This document shows positions 9,041 through 17,571 of a stretch of 64,000 nucleotides of DNA, one piece after another. The stretch comes from Oceanibium sediminis (lineage in GTDB: Bacteria; Pseudomonadota; Alphaproteobacteria; Rhodobacterales; Rhodobacteraceae), in assembly GCF_003265325.1 (NCBI RefSeq), contig NZ_QGNX01000002.1, positions 434,001-498,000 of the forward strand, written 5' to 3'. A program made the position numbers and the translations under genes. The notes beneath the pieces are model-generated. The model was not told the origin of the DNA. It worked only from the letters and a program-made list of their open reading frames with translations, and searched no databases. Positions within the stretch are counted from its first letter, which is position 1. Every line of letters starts with the position of its first letter.

Positions 9041-10057
9041 TTAGCGGAACGGCGGGGCGTAAATCAGCCCGCCTTGGGTCCACTGGGCGTTCAGGCCACG
9101 CGCCAGGGCAATCGGGGTGCCTTCACCAATGTTGGCGGCGAAGATCTCTCCATAGTTGCCGGAAACCGCGATCGCACGCTTGGCCCAGTCGGCATCAAGG
9201 CCGAGCATCGCGCCAAGGTCGCCATCGGTACCCAGGAGGCGGTTGATTTCCGGGTTGTTGCTGCCACCGGCCATCTGCTCGAGGTTGGCCGAGGTCACGC
9301 CAAGCTCTTCCGCCGCGATAAGCGCGTTGAGAGTCCAGCGAACGATATCGGCCCATTGGTCGTCACCCTGACGGGTAAGCGGGCCGAGCGGCTCCTTGGA
9401 GATAATCTCGGGCAGCAGCATGTGCGCGTCCGCATCCTCGAAGGTCGCGCGCGTCGCCGCCAAGCCGGACGCGTCCGTCGTGTAGGCATCGCATGCACCG
9501 TCAAGGTATAGCGGCTGCGCTTCAGAGTTGGTTTCGACCGGCACCGGCTCGTAGCTGATGTTGTTGTTGCGGAAGTAGTCCGCGAGGTTCAACTCGGTCG
9601 TGGTGCCGGTCTGCACGCAGATCGTCGCACCGTCCAGTTCCGTGGCCGAGGATACGCCCAGGTCCTTGCGGACAATGAAGCCTTGTCCGTCATAGTAGTT
9701 GACCCCGGCGAAGCTAAAGCCAAGGTCCACGTCGCGGGTGAACGTCCAGGTCGTATTTCGGGACAGCACGTCGATTTCGCCCGAGGCGAGCGCCGTGAAA
9801 CGCGTCTTACCGGTCGTGGGAACGAATTCGACAGCGGAACCGTCACCGAGCACGGCTGCGGCCACGGCACGGCAGAAGGCAATATCAAAACCCTCCCACT
9901 CGCCATTCGCGTTGGGCGACGCGAAGCCGACAAGGCCGGTGTTCACACCGCACTTAAGCACACCACTTGCCTTCACGTCGTCCAGAGTCGCCGCGCCGGC
10001 AACGCCTGCTGTCAGTCCAGCAGACGCGAGCGCGCCGATAAATGCATAAGCTTTCAT
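9041..10057 (-). CDS. bztA: Periplasmic glutamate/glutamine/aspartate/asparagine-binding protein
   Basis: A 338-residue extracytoplasmic solute-binding protein (SBP_bac_3 type). The start is the ATG at 10057 with AAGAGG seven bases upstream; it gives a clean signal peptide ending GVAGAATLDD. The N-terminal lobe has VKASGVLKCGVNTGLVGFA and the FDIAFCRAVAAAVLGD segment typical of AapJ/BztA. It delivers acidic and amidated amino acids to BztBC. It is first in bztABCD and should be the most expressed member, helped by the hairpin behind it. Confidence 0.95.
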   Translation of the reverse strand: MKAYAFIGALASAGLTAGVAGAATLDDVKASGVLKCGVNTGLVGFASPNANGEWEGFDIAFCRAVAAAVLGDGSAVEFVPTTGKTRFTALASGEIDVLSRNTTWTFTRDVDLGFSFAGVNYYDGQGFIVRKDLGVSSATELDGATICVQTGTTTELNLADYFRNNNISYEPVPVETNSEAQPLYLDGACDAYTTDASGLAATRATFEDADAHMLLPEIISKEPLGPLTRQGDDQWADIVRWTLNALIAAEELGVTSANLEQMAGGSNNPEINRLLGTDGDLGAMLGLDADWAKRAIAVSGNYGEIFAANIGEGTPIALARGLNAQWTQGGLIYAPPFR

Positions 10058-10151
10058 AGTAACCTCTTCCTGTGTGTGGGTTGTGAACCCGGTCGCCGAC
10101 GTTACCGGCACTTTATTATTTTGTAGGTCCATCTCTCCCGAACCATGGAGC

Positions 10152-10208
10152 AACATTGTTTTAGCATGGCCAAAGGTCAAGAGTACAAAATGTGAACAAG
10201 TGCCTCAA
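10152..10208 (-). promoter_or_regulatory. Candidate bztA promoter region
   Basis: Two weak minus-strand candidates overlap here: TTGAGG (10203-10208), 17 bases, TACTCT (10180-10185); and TTGACC (10175-10180), 17 bases, AATGTT (10152-10157). The region is AT-richer than its surroundings. Neither matches the consensus well, so activation by a regulator is possible. Confidence 0.3.
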
Positions 10209-10280
10209 TATTGGGTAACGCTACGGGAACCGCCTTAGATTTAGGCAGTCACATCCATTTCATGACGCCTGTTGAGGGGG

Positions 10281-10766
10281 TTAGTCTGACACGTCGAAAA
10301 TCATGCATGTGACCGTGCCGGTCGCATATAATTTCCCGTCTTCCACCCCGGTGAGCCGCCCCTCCGCGGTCGCGGTGCGCCGGCCGGTATGCAGTGACGT
10401 GCCTTCGGCCAGCACCGCGGTTCCGTCCGCGAAAAGCGGACGAACCAGATTTACCTTGTATTCCAAGGTTGTATAGGCTCGCCCGGCGGGCAACATGCTC
10501 TGCACGGCGCAGGACATGCAGCTATCCAGGATCGCGCCGAACCAGCCACCGTGAATCGTTCCCGCGGGGTTGGTGTGGCGGAACTCCGGCACCCCCTCGA
10601 ACACCACGCGCCCGGCGGATGCCTCGACCATGCGGATTGCCATGGTTTCGGCCATCGCGGGGGCCGGAAGGTCACCCGTAGCGATCCGCTGCATGGCGTC
10701 CAGGCCGGACAGCGTCTTCAAAACCTCGTGCGTGAGGAAATCCGACGATGACGTCGCGTAATACAT
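10281..10766 (-). CDS. PaaI-type hotdog-fold acyl-CoA thioesterase
   Basis: A 161-residue single hotdog domain. The segment FRHTNPAGTIHGGWFGAILDSCM contains the family pattern N-x-x-G-x-x-HGG followed by the catalytic acidic residue in ILDS. TTLEYKVNLVRPL is the matching strand of the PaaI family. It likely hydrolyses acyl- or aryl-CoA esters in the cytoplasm; the substrate is not evident. It is the last gene of the crcB-rluC-atp12 run, six bases behind the ATP12 gene. Confidence 0.85.
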   Translation of the reverse strand: MYYATSSSDFLTHEVLKTLSGLDAMQRIATGDLPAPAMAETMAIRMVEASAGRVVFEGVPEFRHTNPAGTIHGGWFGAILDSCMSCAVQSMLPAGRAYTTLEYKVNLVRPLFADGTAVLAEGTSLHTGRRTATAEGRLTGVEDGKLYATGTVTCMIFDVSD

Positions 10767-10772
10767 CAGTTT

Positions 10773-11507
10773 TCAGCCCTCTTCGGGATCGGATTGGCGT
10801 ACCAGCGCCAGCAACCTGGCAGCCTGGGCGAAGGCCTCGGCCTTTTCCGCGGCGGCGCGCGCGGCCTCTTCATCCGCGCCCCACTGCTCGGCCTGCCAGG
10901 TTTCGTCGAGGCGACTGATCCCCCAGGCGCGCTCCGGATCGATGGCGCCGCCGCTCACCGCGAGGCCGAGCACCAGTGAGCCCGACAGCGTGACAAGGTC
11001 ATGCAGGGCGGTCAGTTCGAACGCCGAATGCGCCCGCACCGCGGCGGCAAGCGCGCTGAGGCTGGCCTCAGGCTGTTCCAGCGGCATCACCCCCACGGCA
11101 AGGTGAAGGCGCGCGCCATGGGCCCTGGCGCACCATTCGATCCAGGGGTCCCATTCCTCTTTCTGGCGCGCGCACAGCGCGTCAGGCGCGGCGGCGCGGT
11201 AGCACAGCAGGTCGGACCCGCCGTACTCGGCCAGCATGCTCGCCACTGCCTCATGGGCCGGCGTGACCTTGTCGATGGCGGAATTGGCCGCGCGGGTGAA
11301 GGGCATGGTCTCGGGCTTGATCCGCTCATCCTGGGCCTGCCACTCCGCTGCCACGGCGCGTGCCAGCGCGGCTGTCGGCACGGCGAGCAGCGCCTTACCC
11401 GGCGTGCGCAGCGGGCGGTCGTCCAGCAGGACGGACCAGCCGCCCCCCTCGGCGAGGCAGATATCGGCGTCTTTCCAGAAGCGGCGCTGGGGCGCGGTGA
11501 AGCTCAT
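10773..11507 (-). CDS. ATP12-family F1-ATPase assembly chaperone
   Basis: A 244-residue protein of the ATP12 chaperone family, which in mitochondria binds the F1 alpha subunit during ATP synthase assembly; the alphaproteobacterial homologues are presumed equivalent. Characteristic segments are FWKDADICLAEGGGWSVLLDDRPLRTPGK at the N-terminus, EWQAQDERIKPETMPFTRAANSAIDKV, and SGSLVLGLAVSGG in the C-terminal half. The start at 11507 overlaps the rluC stop by four bases (ATGA), so the two are translationally coupled. Confidence 0.9.
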   Translation of the reverse strand: MSFTAPQRRFWKDADICLAEGGGWSVLLDDRPLRTPGKALLAVPTAALARAVAAEWQAQDERIKPETMPFTRAANSAIDKVTPAHEAVASMLAEYGGSDLLCYRAAAPDALCARQKEEWDPWIEWCARAHGARLHLAVGVMPLEQPEASLSALAAAVRAHSAFELTALHDLVTLSGSLVLGLAVSGGAIDPERAWGISRLDETWQAEQWGADEEAARAAAEKAEAFAQAARLLALVRQSDPEEG

Positions 11508-12550
11508 TCCAGGTCCTCGAACGGGTCGGCCGCCGCCTCGGACATCTCCCATCCGAAGGTGTCCCAGGTGCGGGCCATATGGTCGGGCAAGGGCGCGGTC
11601 AGCGACAGGATCGCGCCAGTGAAGGGATGCTCCAGCGTCAGGCTGCGCGCGTGCAGGTGCAGCTTGCGGCTGATGTCCCCGCCCAGCTGCGCGCCCCATC
11701 CGTCGCCCAGGTTTTCCTGGCGATTGGTGCCGTATTTGCCATCGCCCACGATGGGGCAGCCGATCTCGGCCATATGCGCGCGCAATTGGTGCGTGCGCCC
11801 GGTGATCGGCGCCATGGCAACCCAGGCCGCGCGGCGGGCGGCGGCGCTGATGGTCGTATAGTCCGTCGTCGCGCGTTTCGCGTCCGGCGTGCTGGCGACG
11901 GCATCGGGGTGAATGCAGATCATCTTCTCGCCAGCGCCGGAGGGGCCATGCCCGGGGGCTTTCACCAGCCCAAAGCGGATCGTGCCGTGGTTCGGGCGTG
12001 GGCTGCCCGCGACCGCGGCCCAGTAGATCTTGCGCGCATCGCGGGACTGGAACGCCTTCGCCAGCAGCGCCGCCGCGCGGCCCGTGCGGGCCAGCAGCAG
12101 CACCCCGGAAGTGTCCTTGTCCAGGCGATGCACCAGCCGCGGCTTTTCCGCCGCACCAAAGCGCAATGCCTCTGCCAGCCCGTCCACGTGGCGTGTCTGC
12201 CCCGAGCCGCCCTGGCTGGGCAGGCCGGCCGGCTTGTTGATCGCGATCAGATGCTCGTCACGATAAAGAACGGCGTCCTGCATCATCCGGGCATCCACGT
12301 CCGATACGGTGTGCGCGCGCTTCTGCGCAGGCGCGGCCTCGGTCTCCGGCAAGGGAGGGACGCGCAGGATCTGCCCCTCGGACAGGCGTGTGTTCGCCTT
12401 CACCCGTGCGCTGTCGAGGCGAAGCTCGCCCTTGCGGCACATCTTCTCGATCCGCCCCTGGGTGACCTGGGGGAAGCGCTTGCGCAGCCAGCGGTCCAGG
12501 CGCTGGTCTTCGGCGTCGGGGCCGAGCGTCAGGGTTTGTACACCACTCAT
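11504..12550 (-). CDS. rluC: RluA-family 23S rRNA pseudouridine synthase (RluC-like)
   Basis: A 348-residue pseudouridine synthase. An N-terminal S4-like RNA-binding domain (LDRWLRKRFPQVTQGRIEKMCRKGELRLD) is followed by the catalytic domain with RLVHRLDKDTSG (catalytic Asp) and GRTHQLRAHMAEIGCPIVGDGKYG. In Escherichia coli RluC modifies U955, U2504 and U2580 of 23S rRNA. The ATG at 12550 overlaps the crcB stop (ATGA), and the stop overlaps the next start, giving a tightly coupled crcB-rluC-atp12 run. RluC versus another RluA member cannot be settled by eye. Confidence 0.88.
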   Translation of the reverse strand: MSGVQTLTLGPDAEDQRLDRWLRKRFPQVTQGRIEKMCRKGELRLDSARVKANTRLSEGQILRVPPLPETEAAPAQKRAHTVSDVDARMMQDAVLYRDEHLIAINKPAGLPSQGGSGQTRHVDGLAEALRFGAAEKPRLVHRLDKDTSGVLLLARTGRAAALLAKAFQSRDARKIYWAAVAGSPRPNHGTIRFGLVKAPGHGPSGAGEKMICIHPDAVASTPDAKRATTDYTTISAAARRAAWVAMAPITGRTHQLRAHMAEIGCPIVGDGKYGTNRQENLGDGWGAQLGGDISRKLHLHARSLTLEHPFTGAILSLTAPLPDHMARTWDTFGWEMSEAAADPFEDLE

Positions 12551-12927
12551 GCGAATACCATCCGTCCCAGGATCATTCCCGATCCACAAAGCAGCAGCGT
12601 GCCAAGCACGCTTGCCGCAACATAACCCGCCGCGGCGCCCATCGCGCCACGCTCGATCAGCGATACCGCCTCAAGCGAGAACGCCGAGAAGGTGGTGAAC
12701 CCGCCGAGCACCCCGGCAGTCAGCAGCGGCGGCGGCAGGCTGCCCCGCGCCGCCAGCATCGACACGAGCACCCCCATCAGGAAGCACCCCACCAGGTTGA
12801 CCGCCAGCGTTCCCCAAGGAAAGCCGCCGCCGAGCATGGCCCCGGCCCGGGTGACCACGACATACCGCAGCACCGCGCCGATGGCGCCACCAAGGGCGAC
12901 TTGCAGGATCGGCAGGGTCTGCCACAT
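12547..12927 (-). CDS. crcB: Fluoride ion channel CrcB/Fluc
   Basis: A 126-residue protein with four membrane segments, exporting fluoride through a dual-topology dimer. Family features are VALGGAIGAVLRYVV at the N-terminus, GTLAVNLVGCFLMG in the second helix (the conserved pore Asn) and GVLGGFTTFSAFSLEAV in the third (Phe-box and Na+ site TTFS). The ATG at 12927 is preferred because it starts directly at the first helix. No fluoride riboswitch was recognised upstream. Confidence 0.93.
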   Translation of the reverse strand: MWQTLPILQVALGGAIGAVLRYVVVTRAGAMLGGGFPWGTLAVNLVGCFLMGVLVSMLAARGSLPPPLLTAGVLGGFTTFSAFSLEAVSLIERGAMGAAAGYVAASVLGTLLLCGSGMILGRMVFA

Positions 12928-13053
12928 GTCCGATGTCCGTATCTGTCCAATGAAAGCTGGGGCTGTCTTCACCCCCAACGCCAGCGGATGTCAAGGCGGC
13001 CCCCCGCCTGCCCGCGATCACAAGACGCGGCGTACGCGCGCCGCGAAGCACCG

Positions 13054-13365
13054 TCAGCCGGTATCGCCGGGCTTGCGTTGCTCGGACAGCCCCCCTGTCA
13101 CGAAAGCGGCGTGGCTGCGCATCTCTATCCGCTGGAACGCCTCGACCGAGATGTCCCGGTGGCGCGGGTCCGACAGGATCACGCCGACGAGCAGCGCGAT
13201 CGGCGCGACGCCGCCCTCGATTTCCTGGAAGAACCGCGTGCCGTCGAACTCAAGCTGGCCGGTCACGCCGAACTCGGCATTCCGTTTGGTCGAGATCTTC
13301 TGGATAAGGCTGAAATCGGATGCGGTGAACTCTGCAACGGGCGAGGACGTGTACCGAAACAGCAT
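13054..13365 (-). CDS. Short BLUF-domain flavin photoreceptor
   Basis: A 103-residue stand-alone BLUF domain. The flavin-site residues are all present at canonical spacing: Tyr5, Asn29 and Gln47 correspond to Tyr21, Asn45 and Gln63 of AppA (offsets of 24 and 18 in both). RFFQEIEGG matches the conserved FxQxLEG strand and ILSDPRHRDISVE the DpRH segment. Such proteins bind FAD and respond to blue light. The C-terminus lacks the usual Trp/Met strand, ending FVTGGLSEQ. The ATG chosen overlaps the stop of a 16-codon upstream frame (TGATG); a TTG at 13458 would extend it by 31 residues but lies upstream of the likely -10 box. No output domain is attached, so a protein partner is expected. Confidence 0.8.
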   Translation of the reverse strand: MLFRYTSSPVAEFTASDFSLIQKISTKRNAEFGVTGQLEFDGTRFFQEIEGGVAPIALLVGVILSDPRHRDISVEAFQRIEMRSHAAFVTGGLSEQRKPGDTG

Positions 13366-13415
13366 CAGCGAGTTTTCATCCTGGGGGTTGAACAACGTCG
13401 GCAATTTCGCTCCAT
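13365..13415 (-). CDS. Possible 16-residue leader peptide coupled to the BLUF gene
   Basis: ATG at 13415 has AAGGA three bases upstream, and the frame (MERNCRRCSTPRMKTR) ends in TGA that shares one base with the BLUF ATG. It is basic and Cys-containing. A TATACT box at 13433-13438 would place the transcript start about ten bases before the ribosome site. It may simply deliver ribosomes to the BLUF start. Chance cannot be excluded. Confidence 0.35.
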   Translation of the reverse strand: MERNCRRCSTPRMKTR

Positions 13416-13432
13416 CTATCCTTGTGTGCTTG

Positions 13433-13438
13433 AGTATA
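13433..13438 (-). promoter_or_regulatory. Candidate -10 box for the BLUF gene
   Basis: TATACT on the minus strand, five of six matches to the sigma70 consensus. No good -35 at 17 bases; TTGCGG is only 14 bases away. If used, the message begins close to 13426 and excludes the TTG at 13458 as translation start. Confidence 0.4.
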
Positions 13439-13565
13439 TGTTTCCTTCCGACCCGCAATTACAGGGGTGCGCCCCGATTGGTGGATGAAGCATGTTTTTC
13501 GACCTGACCGCAACGGGTTGGCGCGGAGCGAGTGGGCCCCGCCGCAGGCTCGGGCGCGGGGGCGT

Positions 13566-13940
13566 TCAGGCCGCCTTCCGAAGCCCGGTGGACAGCTTGC
13601 TGACCAGCAGTTGCGCGGCCATGCCAAGGGGGACATCCTCGTTTCCGGTGGTCACCTCGTGAATGGCCATGCCGGAAAACCGCCGGTTGGTGACAAGGGC
13701 TTCATGGACGACCACCATGCCGTTGTTCCGCTGGTCCGTAGCGATACGCTCCAACACCTGCAGGACCTTGTCCTCGGGTCCTTCGAGCACGCCAACATAC
13801 CCCGGGCCAAGCCCCATTACCACGCCCGTCAGCACCGGCTCAGCCCCCGGCGTGGATGGGGAGAAGAGCATCGCATCCAACTCATCGAGGGGAAATCTAC
13901 AGAACCCACGGGTTCGGAAAACGACTTGAAGAAGCGCCAT
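13566..13940 (-). CDS. Degenerate BLUF-fold protein lacking flavin-site residues
   Basis: A 124-residue protein that follows the BLUF pattern: LQVVFRTRG for strand 1, VLTGVVMGLGPGYVGVLEGPEDKVLQVLERIATDQR for the central strands and helix, and VTNRRFSGMAI for the terminal RxFxxWxM strand. All three chromophore residues are replaced: Phe8 at the Tyr position, Gly at the Asn position and Gly at the Gln position (YVGVLEG). Flavin binding by the canonical mode is therefore unlikely. The gene starts 30 bases after rarA and lies 200 bases upstream of the intact BLUF gene. A partner or dimerisation role with that protein is an inference from proximity. Confidence 0.6.
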   Translation of the reverse strand: MALLQVVFRTRGFCRFPLDELDAMLFSPSTPGAEPVLTGVVMGLGPGYVGVLEGPEDKVLQVLERIATDQRNNGMVVVHEALVTNRRFSGMAIHEVTTGNEDVPLGMAAQLLVSKLSTGLRKAA

Positions 13941-13970
13941 CTGGTTCGCACCTGCTTAAATGAATTTCGA

Positions 13971-15293
13971 TCAACGACTCATCTTCGCCCGAATCTCGGT
14001 AAAGTAATCGATACGCTTCTTCAGTTCGCGCTCGAACCCGCGCTGCTTCGGGGTGTAAAATACCTTTCGCCCGGTTTCCTCCGGGAAATATTCCTGACCT
14101 GAGAACCCTTCTTCACTATCGTGATCGTATTGATAACCCTTGCCATATCCCTCCTCTTTCATCAACGACGTTGGCGCGTTCAGGATATGCTTGGGCGGGT
14201 TCGCTGAACCGGTGTTCGCCGCGAAGCGCCGCGCATCCTTGTACGCGCGATAAAGAGCGTTGGATTTCGGCGCCAGCGCCATGTAGACGACGGCGCCCGC
14301 CAGGGCCAGTTCGCCTTCCGGCGAGCCGAGCCGCTCATAGGTTTGCCACGCACTCAGGCACTGGACCTGGGCTTCGGGATCGGCAAGGCCGATATCCTCC
14401 ACCGCCATACGGGTCAGGCGGCGGGCCAGGAAACGCGGGTCTTCGCCCCCGTCCAGCATCCGGGCGAACCAATAGAGCGCGGCGTCCGGGTCCGAGCCCC
14501 GCACCGATTTGTGCAGCGCCGAGATCAGGTTGTAATGCGCATCGCCCGACTTGTCGTATTTCGGCGCGGTCCGGTTCAGCCGTTTCGCCACGGCGTCAGG
14601 GTCCAGCTTGTCCTTGGCCTGCCAGCCGTGCACCTGCTCGATCAGGTTCAGCAACGCGCGACCGTCGCCGTCGGCCATGATGACCAGCATGTCGCGCGCC
14701 TCCCCCGTCAGGGGCAGGGCGCGGCCGAGGGCGGTCTCCGCGCGGCTGAGGATGCGCTCAAGGTCGCGGTGCTCGAGCCGGTTCAGAACAAGCACCTGCG
14801 CGCGGCTCAGGAGGGCTCGGTTCAATTCGAAGCTGGGGTTCTCGGTCGTGGCGCCGACCAAGACGATGGTGCCCCGCTCCATGTGGGGCAGGAAGCCGTC
14901 CTGCTGGGCCTTGTTGAAGCGGTGGATCTCGTCCACGAACAACAGCGTGCCGCGGCCCTGCTCATGGCGCAGGCGGGCGGCGTCGAACACCTTGCGCAGA
15001 TCCGGCACGCCGGTGAAGATCGCGCTGATCTGCACGAAGGCCAGATCGGTTTCCGCGGACAGCAACTGCGCGATGGTGGTCTTGCCCACCCCCGGCGGGC
15101 CCCAGAGGATCAGCGACGGCAAGGTCCCCGCGTCGAGCATCGCGCGAAGGCTGCCTTCGGGGCCGAGCAGGTGGTCCTGCCCGATGACGTCAGACAGCGA
15201 CGCGGGGCGCAGCTGGTCGGCAAGGGGACGCGGCCCGCCCTTGCTTGCGGCGGGCGCGCCGGTGGCGGGTTGGTCGAACAGGTCTGGCGGCAT
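13971..15293 (-). CDS. rarA: Replication-associated recombination protein A (MgsA/WRNIP1 family AAA+ ATPase)
   Basis: A 440-residue AAA+ clamp-loader-like ATPase that acts at stalled replication forks. It has DVIGQDHLLGPEGSLR near the start, Walker A GPPGVGKTT, Walker B LLFVDEIHRFNKAQQD, sensor 1 GATTENPSFELN and the C-terminal tetramerisation region ending in the FPEETGRKVFYTPKQRGFE signature. Length is normal for the family. It is flanked by rplQ upstream and the BLUF pair downstream. Confidence 0.95.
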   Translation of the reverse strand: MPPDLFDQPATGAPAASKGGPRPLADQLRPASLSDVIGQDHLLGPEGSLRAMLDAGTLPSLILWGPPGVGKTTIAQLLSAETDLAFVQISAIFTGVPDLRKVFDAARLRHEQGRGTLLFVDEIHRFNKAQQDGFLPHMERGTIVLVGATTENPSFELNRALLSRAQVLVLNRLEHRDLERILSRAETALGRALPLTGEARDMLVIMADGDGRALLNLIEQVHGWQAKDKLDPDAVAKRLNRTAPKYDKSGDAHYNLISALHKSVRGSDPDAALYWFARMLDGGEDPRFLARRLTRMAVEDIGLADPEAQVQCLSAWQTYERLGSPEGELALAGAVVYMALAPKSNALYRAYKDARRFAANTGSANPPKHILNAPTSLMKEEGYGKGYQYDHDSEEGFSGQEYFPEETGRKVFYTPKQRGFERELKKRIDYFTEIRAKMSR

Positions 15294-15386
15294 GGGGCAC
15301 CTCCGGGGGCATGGCGCGGGAGCAGGGTATCAGCGCCGCAGGCGAAGGACAAAGGCCGTGTCCGCGCAGCGCCGGGCCCGCAAAGC

Positions 15387-15416
15387 AAAAAGCCGCAACC
15401 CCGTGGGGCGCGGCTT
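15387..15416 (-). terminator. Terminator downstream of rplQ
   Basis: Imperfect stem AAGCCGCGCCCC / GGGGTTGCGGCTT on the minus strand followed by UUUUUG, about 30 bases after the rplQ stop. It closes the rpsM-rpsK-rpoA-rplQ unit before rarA. Confidence 0.6.
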
Positions 15417-15445
15417 TCGCGGGTCTGCAAGCAGTCGGACGGAAA

Positions 15446-15868
15446 TCAGTCTTCCGCCAACGCCTCTTCCTCGGCGACGCGCGCCTTGTCGGCGGCACCC
15501 TTGGCGTCGTGGTCGCGGTCGACCAGTTCGATGATCGCCATCGGGGCCATGTCGCCATAGCGGAAGCCGGCCTTCAGCACGCGGCAATAGCCACCCTGAC
15601 GCTCCTTGTAGCGCGGGCCGAGCACGTCAAGCAGCTTGGCGACGGCGGCATCCTGCTTCAGCTGGGCGGCGGCCAGGCGGCGGGAATGCAGGTCGCCGCG
15701 CTTGCCGAGCGTGATCAGCTTGTCGATGATCCGCTTCATTTCCTTGGCTTTGGGCAGCGTCGTCTTGATCTGCTCATGCTCGATCAGGCTGCATGCCATG
15801 TTCGAGAACATCGCCTTGCGGTGTTCATGGGTGCGGTTGAGTTTGCGGTAACCGTGTCCGTGACGCAT
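15446..15868 (-). CDS. rplQ: 50S ribosomal protein L17
   Basis: 140 residues beginning [20 protein letters not shown], the invariant L17 N-terminus. It binds 23S rRNA near the exit tunnel. The acidic tail after residue 120 is typical of alphaproteobacterial L17. Last gene of the alpha-type operon, separated from rpoA by a 160-base gap holding two palindromes. Confidence 0.97.
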   Translation of the reverse strand: MRHGHGYRKLNRTHEHRKAMFSNMACSLIEHEQIKTTLPKAKEMKRIIDKLITLGKRGDLHSRRLAAAQLKQDAAVAKLLDVLGPRYKERQGGYCRVLKAGFRYGDMAPMAIIELVDRDHDAKGAADKARVAEEEALAED

Positions 15869-15961
15869 TTTGTCTTCTCCTACAGTGCTTTATACTTTGT
15901 CCGGCAGGCCTGCGTGGGTCCTGCACTCCTTGGGGCGGGATTGCCCGGGCTCGTCATGCAA

Positions 15962-16022
15962 GGTGCGCAACTGCTGCGCACCCTGCGGGATCGTGATGCG
16001 AGGTGCGCATTTGCTGCGCACC
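15962..16022. repeat. Two copies of a 21-bp palindrome between rpoA and rplQ
   Basis: GGTGCGCA-N5-TGCGCACC occurs at 15962-15982 and again at 16002-16022, with perfect 8-bp arms and loops ACTGC and TTTGC. The flanks (ATGCAA / ATGCGA) are also alike, so the unit is about 40 bp and duplicated. Related palindromes recur at 28406-28491 and 31877-31940. Confidence 0.7.
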
Positions 16023-16028
16023 GCTACG

Positions 16029-17045
16029 TCAGAACTGGTCTTCGAACTTCTTGGCCAGATCTTCGATGTTGTCGGGCGGCCAATCGACAATGTCCATGCC
16101 GAGGTGCAGGCCCATGCCGGTCAGCACTTCCTTGATCTCGTTCAGGGACTTGCGGCCGAAGTTCGGGGTGCGCAGCATCTCGGCTTCGGTTTTCTGGATC
16201 AGGTCGCCGATGTAGACGATGTTGTCGTTCTTCAGGCAGTTCGCGGAACGTACCGAAAGCTCCAGCTCATCCACCTTCTTCAGCAGCAGCGGGTTGAACT
16301 CCAGGTCGTCCTCTTCCTCGGCGCGGCCGGCGGCTTCCGGCTCGTCGAAGTTGACGAACACGCCAAGCTGGTCCTGCAGAATCCGCGCGCCGTAGGCGAT
16401 CGCATCCTCGGGGCTTACGGAACCGTCGGTTTCGATGGTCAGCGTCAGCTTGTCATAATCCAGCACCTGACCCTCACGGGTGGGCTCGACCTTGTAGCTG
16501 ACCTTCTTCACCGGGCTGAACAGCGCATCGACCGAGATCATGCCGATCGGGGCATCCTCGGGGCGGTTCTTGTCGGCCGCGACATAGCCCTTCCCGGTTT
16601 CCACGGTCAGTTCCATGTACAGACTCGCACCATCGTCGAGGTGACAGATGGTGTGGTCCTTGTTCAGGATCTCGATCCCCGCGGTTTCGGCGATGTCGCC
16701 GGCAGTGACGAGGCCTGGGCCCTGCTTGTTGATCGACAGGCGCTTGGGGCCTTCGACGTCCATCTTCAGGCTGACGCCCTTCAGGTTCAGGACGATGTCG
16801 GTCACGTCCTCACGCACACCGTCGACAGAGCTGAACTCATGCAGCACGTTGTCGATCTGGACGGAGGTGATCGCGGCCCCCTGAAGCGAGCTCAACAGCA
16901 CGCGGCGCAGGGCGTTGCCGAGCGTCAGGCCGAAGCCCCGCTCAAGCGGTTCGGCGATAGCGGTGGCCATACGCTGGGCGTCTGCACCGGGCTTGATCTC
17001 AAGCTGGGTGGGACGAATCAATTCTTGCCAATTCTTATGGATCAT
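16029..17045 (-). CDS. rpoA: RNA polymerase alpha subunit
   Basis: 338 residues, the usual alphaproteobacterial length. The N-terminal assembly domain shows [19 protein letters not shown]; an acidic linker ([13 protein letters not shown]) leads to the C-terminal promoter-contact domain with [22 protein letters not shown] and [12 protein letters not shown]. The ATG at 17045 gives the standard [10 protein letters not shown] start. It lies 121 bases behind rpsK. Confidence 0.98.
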   Translation of the reverse strand: MIHKNWQELIRPTQLEIKPGADAQRMATAIAEPLERGFGLTLGNALRRVLLSSLQGAAITSVQIDNVLHEFSSVDGVREDVTDIVLNLKGVSLKMDVEGPKRLSINKQGPGLVTAGDIAETAGIEILNKDHTICHLDDGASLYMELTVETGKGYVAADKNRPEDAPIGMISVDALFSPVKKVSYKVEPTREGQVLDYDKLTLTIETDGSVSPEDAIAYGARILQDQLGVFVNFDEPEAAGRAEEEDDLEFNPLLLKKVDELELSVRSANCLKNDNIVYIGDLIQKTEAEMLRTPNFGRKSLNEIKEVLTGMGLHLGMDIVDWPPDNIEDLAKKFEDQF

Positions 17046-17166
17046 TGGGGCCTCCATTCTTGCAGTCCGCTCCGATCCGGGGGCAGATGCGCTCGAGGGT
17101 CGTCTTGGAAACGGGAACGGTCAGCGGGGGCACCTCTGCCCCGCTGACCCCCGGTCGTATCTTGCC

Positions 17167-17559
17167 TTAAACGCGGCGGCGCTTGGGCGGACGGCAGCCG
17201 TTGTGCGCGATCGGGGTCACGTCACGGATCGCCGTGATGGTGAACCCTACAGCGCCGAGAGCGCGCAGCGCGCTTTCGCGGCCCGAGCCGGGGCCCTGAA
17301 CCTCAACCTCGAGGGTGCGCATCCCGTGCTCCTGTGCCTTCTTGCCTGCGTCTTCCGCAGCCATCTGAGCGGCATAGGGCGTGGATTTCCGCGACCCCTT
17401 GAACCCCATGGTGCCGGCGGACGACCAGGAAATGGCGTTGCCCTGCACATCGGCGATCAGGATCTTGGTGTTGTTGAACGATGCGTTCACATGCGCGACG
17501 CCGGCCGAGATGTTCTTCTTGACCTTCTTCTTCGCGCGCAGCTTGGTATCACGTGCCAT
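17167..17559 (-). CDS. rpsK: 30S ribosomal protein S11
   Basis: 130 residues with the S11 core [22 protein letters not shown] and the C-terminal [18 protein letters not shown]. It lies on the 30S platform near the mRNA exit and E site. Twelve bases follow the rpsM stop. Confidence 0.98.
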   Translation of the reverse strand: MARDTKLRAKKKVKKNISAGVAHVNASFNNTKILIADVQGNAISWSSAGTMGFKGSRKSTPYAAQMAAEDAGKKAQEHGMRTLEVEVQGPGSGRESALRALGAVGFTITAIRDVTPIAHNGCRPPKRRRV

Positions 17560-17571
17560 ATCAGTTGCCCC

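Noticed and set aside
12928-13053. Fluoride riboswitch upstream of crcB
   Set aside because: The leader does not show the recognisable conserved fluoride aptamer segments.
13458-13458. TTG start giving the BLUF protein 31 more residues
   Set aside because: The codon overlaps the region upstream of the likely -10 box, and BLUF domains normally begin only a few residues before the flavin Tyr.
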